Positions 51,741-57,821 of a stretch of 64,000 bases of DNA are shown here, piece after piece; the stretch's first letter is position 1; each line of letters opens with the position of its first letter. This stretch comes from Aphelocoma coerulescens (taxonomy: Eukaryota > Chordata > Aves > Passeriformes > Corvidae). The notes under the pieces are model-generated. The model was not told the origin of the DNA. It was given only the letters and a program-made list of their open reading frames with translations, and searched no databases. The position numbers were made by a program, and so were the translations under genes. The stretch spans positions 310,001 through 374,000 of the forward strand of contig NW_027183515.1 of assembly GCF_041296385.1 (NCBI RefSeq), in the 5' to 3' direction.

Positions 51741-51857
51741 GAGTTACTAAGAGAGCTACTAAGAGGAGAAGAGCATTACTAAGAGAGCTACTAAGAGAGT
51801 TACTAAGAGCGTTACTAAGAGGAGAAGAGCATTACTAAGAGGAGAGGAGTTAAGAGA
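51741..51857 (-). repeat. Low-complexity CTCTTAGTAAC-type repeats in the LTR
   Basis: On the plus strand the motif actaagag with variants is repeated about ten times, within a wider purine-rich tract from about 51620. In the proviral RNA sense it is pyrimidine-rich. It probably lies in R or the U3/R border. The other LTR carries the identical stretch at 57011-57127. Confidence 0.85.
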
Positions 51858-51919
51858 GCGAGGAGCTTGTTACAATACAATAAATCATCTTCTGTAGTGA
51901 ATATTCTAATTCTCAGTAG

Positions 51920-51924
51920 CCAAT
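51920..51924 (-). promoter_or_regulatory. Candidate CCAAT box in U3 (3' LTR; equivalent in 5' LTR near 57190)
   Basis: ccaat on the plus strand is read as ATTGG in the proviral sense. It is followed about 35-50 nt downstream by an A/T-rich stretch (tacaatacaataaatc on the plus strand) that could act as a TATA-like element, and then by the start of the pyrimidine-rich tract. The transcription start is not determined. Confidence 0.35.
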
Positions 51925-52159
51925 CTAATACAAGGTACAAATCCTATAGCATTTACATACAGCCTATAAGAGTTCTTACATTACCATAGAGTGTTACATT
52001 TTAACTTCTAAAAACTACTCTTTGGACCCCTTCTGCTGAGCTAGTAGGGTCTGCTCTGACCCTTGGACCTGTCTGCAAGCAGAGGGTATTGTTCAATCAA
52101 GAGGGGATTACCTTCAGCCGGCTATACCATTGTTTTCCAGTTGTTCAGTAACTAAGACT

Positions 52160-53518
52160 CTATATCTCAAAGATGGCCTTCATTTCGATGTCGCTCACAG
52201 TTTTCATATTCCCAGAATCTTTTGTTAGGCAATCATATTTATAAGGCTTTCCTGTTTCATCTTCCCCAACATCTCCCCCGTTCTGATGAACAACTAAGAT
52301 ATTAGATACAGTCCTACTCGTTATTTTTTGCACACACTGAAGCATACAAGGTACTGCTACTAAAACTATAATTATTACTACTAGAATAATCAAGCCTATT
52401 TTACAGAGTTCCCTTAGCCAAGGTGCAAAGCTCCAATCATCAAACAAACTGTCCAGCCAAGACGGGTCATCTGTTCTAATTTGGTTAGCTAGATCCTTTA
52501 GGTTTTGTAGCTGTTTGTGAATGGAAACAGAATGATCGGATAAGTTCATACAGCATAATCCTTCAAAATCTTCACAGCCGTGCCCATGTGCTAATAAAAG
52601 ATAATCAACGGCAGCTCTATTTTGTAAAGTGGCATGTCTGACTGCCTCTTCATCGGTTAACAGATCACTGATCATAGTAGAGGTGGCATTTACCTCCTTG
52701 CTGAGCCAACATCCCAACTTGTTTAACTGTTTTAAAGCAATTGAGGAGCTTAACTGAGGTAGAAAAATGCTTGCAACAATTGATTTTCCAGAGTTCCAAG
52801 GGTGGAAGTCACTATCACAGTCACTATCGTACTGATGTCCCCAGGAAGATCTGATCTTTCTGCTTTTCTTTTTGATTACCTCTTTGACACTGGGAGCAAT
52901 AATTGTAAGTTGTCCCAGAGCACAAGGGCCACCATCTATTTTTGAAGGTATACCTTGCCAGGCCCTGTCTCCACAGATGAGCCAAATTCCTCTGGGGAAT
53001 CGAATAGGAAGTTTGCTAAAACGATCTGCATGAGGTTCGTCATATATAAGAAGCTTAACTTGACTACACCAAGAAGTTACATTGCTATAAGCTGGGTGAT
53101 ATGGGGTAACATTTAAATGGGGACCGTTTTCTCCTTGAAAGTGAAAGAAATAGCAGGTATCCATAGTTAACGAACCTAGGATTTCTAGCTCTTGAAGGTC
53201 AGATTTATCAATTTTAGAATTATCAATATAAGTTTGGTGTCTATGGCTGGGAGTTGGAGATACATGATGATCGTCATATGGCCAATACTTATCAAGAGTA
53301 ATATTATCAAAACCTTCTGGAAGAGGTACTCCAACTAAACAGGTTGAAAAAGGTTTGTCAGGGCTTGTGTCAGATAGACAGATGGTATCGGAGCCTGCGG
53401 ATTTGGCTAAAGCAACCCAGACATTTGTCTTTGGTTGATTCACAGGTAAAGCTTCACTACAAAAACTAAAACAAAAGAATAAAAGCAACATGCACGCGCG
53501 CAAATGAGAAAACTCCAT
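52160..53518 (-). CDS. env: Retroviral envelope glycoprotein, open frame
   Basis: 452 residues from ATG at 53518 (an upstream GTG at 53548 is not a credible start). Residues 10-20 form a hydrophobic signal peptide. The surface subunit is short (about 200 residues) and includes a WLICGDRAW segment. Basic residues 216-223 contain RKIR, a minimal furin-type site. In TM, a hydrophobic fusion-like segment (246-256) lies between Cys234 and Cys270, an LQNRAAVDYLLL segment (298-309) corresponds to the so-called immunosuppressive region, and Cys315/322/323 make CX6CC. A membrane helix spans about 374-393, followed by a 59-residue tail. N-glycosylation sequons are at 72, 136, 146, 277 and 325. This is a class I fusion protein with an alpharetrovirus-like arrangement. 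No stop or frameshift is visible; expression is unknown. Confidence 0.9.
   Translation of the reverse strand: MEFSHLRACMLLLFFCFSFCSEALPVNQPKTNVWVALAKSAGSDTICLSDTSPDKPFSTCLVGVPLPEGFDNITLDKYWPYDDHHVSPTPSHRHQTYIDNSKIDKSDLQELEILGSLTMDTCYFFHFQGENGPHLNVTPYHPAYSNVTSWCSQVKLLIYDEPHADRFSKLPIRFPRGIWLICGDRAWQGIPSKIDGGPCALGQLTIIAPSVKEVIKKKSRKIRSSWGHQYDSDCDSDFHPWNSGKSIVASIFLPQLSSSIALKQLNKLGCWLSKEVNATSTMISDLLTDEEAVRHATLQNRAAVDYLLLAHGHGCEDFEGLCCMNLSDHSVSIHKQLQNLKDLANQIRTDDPSWLDSLFDDWSFAPWLRELCKIGLIILVVIIIVLVAVPCMLQCVQKITSRTVSNILVVHQNGGDVGEDETGKPYKYDCLTKDSGNMKTVSDIEMKAIFEI
52272..52283 (-). promoter_or_regulatory. Polypurine tract
   Basis: The proviral sense reads GAACGGGGGAGA directly before the 3' LTR start. 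This is the expected site for plus-strand DNA priming. It lies inside the env reading frame, within the cytoplasmic-tail codons. Confidence 0.8.
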
Positions 53519-53572
53519 TCTTTTCTTGAGCTGTTTTTGGCAGATCACTTTCTTCTGGTGATTCTGCGCAGT

Positions 53573-53983
53573 TCAGGTCTGGGTGCTTGCTTCCTGGCTT
53601 CCACTTGCAGAGTCACTGGCTGGTGTGGTGGCATCAGCAGGCTTTGATGCGAGGTATGGCTTCACGTTTTTTGCTGGAACCCACTTGATTCCTTCACCTG
53701 TGGAAACACATGCAAACCCCTTCCCCCACATTATAAGATTGTATGGTCCTTCTATTTTTCCTGAGTCTAGATTTTTAATCAAAACTGGGGGGCGCTCTTT
53801 CAGTTTTGCTTTTTTGTTGTTCAAAAAATGTCTATAAATGGGGGGATCAGGCTCTTCTGCAGAGCTATTCAAAAAATTGTAAACATACAAAGCCTTGTTC
53901 AACCTCCTTTGAGGTGTATCCTGGACTTCTCCCCCTCTCTGTTGATCTAAAATGCGTTTTAGGGTTTGATGTGTTCTTTTTAG
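53573..53983 (-). pseudogene. pol: pol 3' remnant: integrase C-terminal region
   Basis: About 136 residues ending at TGA (53573-53575). The start matches the end of the catalytic core (TLKR and LNKALYVYNFLN segments). It is followed by the C-terminal DNA-binding domain with GPYNLIMWGKG...WVPAKNVKPY, a typical class II integrase pattern, and a short Ser/Ala/Thr-rich tail. The HHCC domain and the DDE residues are missing, so it cannot be an active integrase. It is fused in frame to the gag capsid remnant by a large internal deletion. The env ATG lies 54 nt downstream. Confidence 0.85.
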
Positions 53984-54724
53984 GGTACTTTTTAGCAGTT
54001 GTTTAAGATACGGTGAGCAAATACCACTATCTCTTACAGCCCTTCTTAGTTCTTTAATTTCGTGAGTGGGGATGGGAACCCACGTTTTGGGACTGTCAGG
54101 CTGTTGGCTAGCTATCACAGGCTTAGCTAATAGACTTTCATCTTTACAGCTTTGGAGTCTTATTTCATGCCAATCTGTTAATTGAGAATAATCTGAGCAC
54201 TTTGGAGGATTTTTTGATTCAGAAAGTAGCGCTAACAAACTCTCAGAACTCGTTTTCTCCTTATGGGTTGCAAGATCCCAGCCGCTCGCTGGCGGGACTC
54301 TGGGGCTCATTGCAAACAAATCTGGCTGCTTTTCAGGGTTTCCTGGTGTTAGATTTAAAGCATCAGCTCGGGCAGAGCGGCTCTCCGTCTTCCCTGCCAC
54401 TGGAGCTGCACCACTGCCCTCCGTTCCCCCCCTGTTTGCGGCTTGTGAGGCGAGGCTGAGCTGCGCGGAGGGATGTTGCTGGGCGGCGGTAGCCGAGGGA
54501 TACAGCTGTGCGGTGCCGGAGGGCCCCGGCGGGGGCGGCGATGGCACTGCCGATCTCCGCGGTGGCGGGCGAGGAGGCGGGGGGGCCGCGAGCAACCGGC
54601 TCCGCGGCAGCGGGCGAGGGGGTGCGGGTGGCTCTATTGAAGGCGAGGTGAAAGCCGTGGGGGGCGGTGGCGGAGCTAGTTCCGTGAGCAGTGCTGTGGT
54701 TGGAGAAGTGTGAGCGTGCGTGGG
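53984..54724 (-). pseudogene. gag: gag 3' remnant: end of Pro-rich region and first part of capsid
   Basis: Same frame as the segment before the TAA at 54725. The Pro/Ala-rich sequence gives way near 54360 to ordinary sequence, ending in a WVPIPTHEIKEL segment followed by a helix-like stretch, as at the N-terminus of betaretroviral capsid. It then joins integrase sequence without a frame break near 53985. The first codon sometimes called as a start (54595) is TTG and not a real initiator. The major homology region and zinc knuckles are absent. Confidence 0.7.
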
Positions 54725-54727
54725 TTA

Positions 54728-55609
54728 CGCCATCAGGTCAACGTGGCGGACTGTGATGGCCGCTGTCTGTGTGTCGGGGAGAGCGGGAGGTGGCAGGGCT
54801 GTCCCGTCGGCAGGAGACGATCCCGGGGCTGCGGGAGGCGGGAGGGCCGGCGTGGAGGCGGCGGGAGTATGTTGCGGTGGGGCCATGGCGAACGGTGGGC
54901 CAGTCGGCGGCTGGACCGCGGCGTGCTGCCGCTGGGAGTTTGCAGGCTGGGCTGGTGTGGCTGCCGGCGCGGCGGTGCCAGGAGACGGGGCTGGAGCAGC
55001 GGCAGGCACGGGAGAGGCAGCAGCCATCTGTGTAGGCGCTGCAGCGCCGGCACCAGGTGGCTGGCGGGGCTGGGGCGCTCCGTGTCCCACGGACGCGGAC
55101 GGGACGTTGACCACCACCGGCGCCGTGTCGGTGGCGGCGAGGGGGACCTGGGGGGCTGGAAGAAGGGTCGCCGCCTGGCTTTGCGGGGGGCCGGCTATGA
55201 TGGTGGCTACAGCCATAACAGGCGCGGCTAGGGGAGCGGTAGGACCCGTAGGTGGCTGGGGAGCAGCCGCTGGCCCCGCGGGGCTATCGGCGGGGGGCGG
55301 GGCCGCGAAGGCGCTGGCGGACGGGGTGGGAGGAGCGAGGGACGGGGCCGCGAAGACGCTGGAGCCGAGGGCGGGGACCGCGGGAGCCGGGGCAGCAGGG
55401 AGGAACGGGATGGGGGGGGCGGGGATGGGGGGAGCGGTGGAGGGGGTCGTAGGGTCCGGTGGGACAGGGGTGACGGCTGCCAGGACAGCGGGGGCGGGGG
55501 GCGGGGCGGCACGAGTCAGTCGGACCGCGGCTACCGGAGCCGCGAGAGGCGGGACAGCAGGGACTAACGGGACCGTGGGGGTGGAGATGACGGGGGCGGT
55601 GGGGGGGGG
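54728..55609 (-). pseudogene. gag: gag middle: long Pro/Ala-rich linker in the shifted frame
   Basis: About 290 residues dominated by Pro, Ala, Val and Thr. Internally repetitive: blocks built on R-A-A-P-P and V-T-P-x-P-P-D recur in this part and in the part before the frameshift. It ends at an in-frame TAA (54725-54727), after which the same frame goes on in the same composition. A PTAP tetrapeptide of the kind used as a late-budding motif appears at least once, but in such a Pro-rich stretch this may be chance. The GC-rich antisense strand gives a long Gly/Ala ORF, which is a shadow. Confidence 0.7.
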
Positions 55610-56090
55610 CGGTGGAGTCCGGTGGGGCAGGGGTGACCGGTGCAGGGACCGCGGGGGGGTGGGGCGGGGCGGCACGAGACAGCTGGACCGCGGGTACCGG
55701 AGCCGTGAGGTCCGGCGGCGGGGCGGGGGCCGTGCCCGGTTGCAGGCTCGCGGCGGCAAGGGGCGGGCTCGCAGCAGGAGCGGGACCCGGCGAGGTGGCT
55801 GCTGCGGGCGGCGCCTTCGCAGCAAACAGCTCCACGAGCGCTCTGCAAGCCGGGACCAGCTCCGCGGCAGCCCAATCCCGGCGGGAGATATTATTAAAGA
55901 GTTTAACCCGAACTGTGTCCCAGAAGTCTCTTGTAAAGACGGCTGAACGGTCAGCATTTGGGAAATTAATCAGAGTCCATTCTAAGAGGTTTTTTAGCTC
56001 CTGTTTAGGTAATTGACTTGGACCGGAGCTTAGTAAGTACTTAAGTTGTTTATAGAGATGTCTGTCATGGGCAGAGTGAGTTTGTCCCAT
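55610..56090 (-). pseudogene. gag: gag 5' part: matrix domain and start of Pro-rich region
   Basis: ATG at 56090 opens a frame beginning MGQTHS, with a glycine at position 2 suited to N-myristoylation. Residues 1-95 are a matrix-like, largely helical domain with Trp-, Phe- and Leu-rich segments, resembling betaretroviral Gag. From residue about 93 it becomes Pro/Ala-rich. The frame remains open to 55284, but from a run of nine C (sense; 55601-55609) its composition changes to Arg/His/Cys-rich, whereas the neighbouring frame continues the Pro/Ala pattern. This indicates a one-base frameshift at the run, though a consensus error in a homopolymer could look the same. It would direct Gag to the plasma membrane if expressed. 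Confidence 0.8.
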
Positions 56091-56105
56091 TATTGACCAG
56101 TATGA

Positions 56106-56116
56106 TACTCACCTAG
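56106..56116 (-). promoter_or_regulatory. Candidate major splice donor
   Basis: The proviral sense reads CTAG|GTGAGTA, a near-perfect donor, with the intron starting at 56112 and lying 22 nt before the gag ATG at 56090. This is where retroviruses place the donor used for env mRNA. I could not pick a convincing matching acceptor upstream of env. Confidence 0.65.
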
Positions 56117-56214
56117 ATGTCGCAGGGGGCAGGGTCCTTAATCAGAAGTCCGTCGTGGGGGGCTGGCCAGGCTCTCCACACGGCGCTCAGGACGCTGCTG
56201 TCGGGTCCCTCCTC
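56117..56214 (-). other. Leader between repeats and splice donor
   Basis: About 100 bp of GC-rich leader upstream (plus coordinates) of the first agagctcc marker. It holds a possible partial further repeat (gctgctgtcggg... then cctcagagct). No frame or other motif is seen. Confidence 0.5.
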
Positions 56215-56622
56215 AGAGCTCCGGTTTCAGGCGTCGCTTGGCAACGGCTTTCCGTGCTCGGGACCTCGCAGGTGTCTCCACTCAGAGCTCCAGCGCGGGC
56301 GGTGCTGAGCAATACCCGCCTGTGCTCGGGCGCGCGGCTGGATCCCTCCTAAGAGCTCCGGTCTGCACTGCTTAGCAGCGTGTCCGTGCTCGAGGGGTAC
56401 CACGGCAAACTTCCTCAAAGAGCTCCAGGTAACCGCTGCGCAGCAGTGGCCGTCTGTGCTCGAGGACTGCCAGGCAATTTCCTCCCTCCGAGAGCTCCAG
56501 GTAATTGCTACGAAGTAACGGCTCCCCGTGCTCGAGGGCTGCCTCAGCAGAGTTATAGAGCTCCGGCTTTTACGCTGCGCAGCAACGGTATGCCGTGCTC
56601 ACGACACGTTCCAGGTGGCTAT
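56215..56622 (-). repeat. Leader tandem repeats, about 68 bp x 6
   Basis: Between the primer binding site and gag, diverged direct repeats are marked by agagctcc at 56215, 56284, 56352, 56419, 56491 and 56557 (spacing 69, 68, 67, 72, 66). Most copies also hold a short inverted repeat near the middle (for example gctgcgcagc or tgctgagca) and a ccgtgctcgagg-like block. A partial seventh copy may precede the first. The position matches where retroviruses keep dimerisation and packaging structures. No long open frame is present, and the function is inferred. Confidence 0.8.
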
Positions 56623-56689
56623 AACTGGTCTTTTAGTTACCGTCCATGGCGAAGTCTCTCACAGGTGGAAGAAGCTGAATCAGGCCTTC

Positions 56690-56707
56690 ACTCACGTTTG
56701 GGCGCCA
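56690..56707 (-). promoter_or_regulatory. Primer binding site, tRNA-Lys-like
   Basis: In the proviral sense the leader begins three bases after the LTR with TGGCGCCCAAACGTGAGT. The TGGCGCCCAA start matches the 3' end of tRNA-Lys used by betaretroviruses. The second half is imperfect, with what looks like one extra A against the usual tRNA-Lys1,2 site. Confidence 0.8.
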
Positions 56708-56817
56708 GTTTGTCGAAATTGATGGCGATGATGGTGATGAGGGTGTGGGTTCGGTCGGGCCGGCTGGAGATGGACGGCGACGAGAGATCTCTATAAGCAG
56801 GTCTTTGGAGCATGCAG

Positions 56818-56823
56818 TTTATT
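56818..56823 (-). promoter_or_regulatory. LTR poly(A) signal (5' LTR copy)
   Basis: Same AATAAA as in the 3' LTR. It would have to be ignored in the 5' LTR for full-length transcripts to form. Confidence 0.6.
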
Positions 56824-57010
56824 GCAGAGGGCGTGGGTACAGGGGCACTGCTTAGAGCTGCCAGCTGCAGCTCCAAGCAGGCCCAAGGTGTAAGAGAGGG
56901 AGAGAGAGTGAGCGAGAGAGCTAGAGCAAGAGGCTGAGAGCTAAGAGTGTAAAGAGCAAGAGAGACAAACTAAGAGGAGAGCTGAATTAAGAGGAAGAAG
57001 AAGAGCAAGA

Positions 57011-57127
57011 GAGTTACTAAGAGAGCTACTAAGAGGAGAAGAGCATTACTAAGAGAGCTACTAAGAGAGTTACTAAGAGCGTTACTAAGAGGAGAAGAGC
57101 ATTACTAAGAGGAGAGGAGTTAAGAGA
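57011..57127 (-). repeat. Low-complexity CTCTTAGTAAC-type repeats in the 5' LTR
   Basis: Identical to the stretch at 51741-51857, with no copy-number change. This is notable for a slippage-prone repeat and supports a young insertion. Confidence 0.85.
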
Positions 57128-57541
57128 GCGAGGAGCTTGTTACAATACAATAAATCATCTTCTGTAGTGAATATTCTAATTCTCAGTAGCCAATCTAATA
57201 CAAGGTACAAATCCTATAGCATTTACATACAGCCTATAAGAGTTCTTACATTACCATAGAGTGTTACATTTTAACTTCTAAAAACTACTCTTTGGACCCC
57301 TTCTGCTGAGCTAGTAGGGTCTGCTCTGACCCTTGGACCTGTCTGCAAGCAGAGGGTATTGTTCAATCAAGAGGGGATTACCTTCAGCCGGCTATACCAT
57401 TGTTTTCCAGTTGTTCAGTAACTAAGACTCTATATCTCAAAGATGGCCTTCATTTCGATGTCGCTCACAGTTTTCATATTCCCAGAATCTTTTGTTAGGC
57501 AATCATATTTATAAGGCTTTCCTGTTTCATCTTCCCCAACA

Positions 57542-57546
57542 ACAAA
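57542..57546. repeat. Target-site duplication, right copy (ACAAA)
   Basis: Second copy of the five-base target. The macrosatellite resumes with ggctctcctggg directly after it. Five bases is slightly shorter than the six usual for class II elements. Confidence 0.95.
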
Positions 57547-57821
57547 GGCTCTCCTGGGAGCCACGGGTCACAAAGCACCGTGGGCTCTGTGCAGCCCCGC
57601 TGTGTCACAATGGCCGCTGGCTTCCACGAGCCCCCGCAGTGTCCCAGTGGGCCCCGTGGCTTTAGGAGTGGGTGGCTGGGAGTTGGTGCCAGCGGCTGGG
57701 GGAGCAGCAGCAGGGACTGTGTGTGGACAGTGCCATGGCCACTTGTGTGGCCACTGGTGTCTCTGTGCCAGGCACAGCCGTGGTGTGTAACACCGGTTCT
57801 GGGTCCTTTGGCTGTGCAGGT

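Larger units (their letters stand above)
51440..52271 (-). repeat. 3' LTR
   Basis: 832 bp. In the proviral sense it starts TGTTGGGGAAG at 52271 and ends TTTCGACA at 51440. It matches the 5' LTR over its whole length except one extra C in gggcccgg near 51488-51493. The first 112 nt (52271-52160) also encode the last 37 residues and stop of env, so U3 and env overlap. It contains an inverted CCAAT, a long pyrimidine-rich repeated stretch (sense strand) and AATAAA. Confidence 0.97.
51440..57541 (-). mobile_element. Endogenous retrovirus, internally deleted, near-identical LTRs
   Basis: A 6102-bp provirus on the minus strand with TG...CA LTR ends, a primer binding site, a splice donor, gag remnants, an integrase C-terminal remnant, env, a polypurine tract and two LTRs. 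The matrix start (MGQTHS) and the integrase tail are betaretrovirus-like (class II). The Env has an alpharetrovirus-like arrangement (internal fusion segment and CX6CC in TM). Most of capsid, nucleocapsid, protease, reverse transcriptase, RNase H and the catalytic part of integrase are absent. The LTRs differ at one base, so insertion is recent. It sits in macrosatellite unit 23. Confidence 0.97.
56711..57541 (-). repeat. 5' LTR
   Basis: 831 bp, the promoter LTR for minus-strand transcription. It begins TGTTGGGG at 57541 and ends ...CGACA at 56711, followed by a three-base spacer and the primer binding site. One C shorter than the 3' LTR and otherwise identical by direct comparison. It includes a stranded copy of the env 3' end that is not part of any gene here. 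Confidence 0.97.
49447..57821. repeat. Macrosatellite unit 23, split by the provirus
   Basis: The unit occupies 49447-51439 and 57547-57821. Removing the provirus and one copy of the 5-bp target leaves 2268 bp, with five minisatellite copies (51007-51382). The insertion point is in the degenerate flank just downstream of the minisatellite, within catcacaaaggctc. The right part has a private change, ccggttctgg. Confidence 0.95.

Noticed and set aside
53573..54595. Single 340-residue gene starting at 54595
   Set aside because: The first codon is TTG. The frame continues upstream into gag up to the TAA at 54725, and the product is a deletion fusion of capsid and integrase remnants rather than a gene of its own.
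54720..55946. 408-codon Gly/Ala-rich plus-strand ORF
   Set aside because: It is antisense to the Pro/Ala-rich part of gag; GC-rich codons on one strand keep the other open. It has no recognisable domain and no separate promoter.
56380..56796. Plus-strand ORF across the retroviral leader and LTR edge
   Set aside because: It is antisense to the provirus, spans the leader repeats and the LTR boundary, and has no recognisable protein features.
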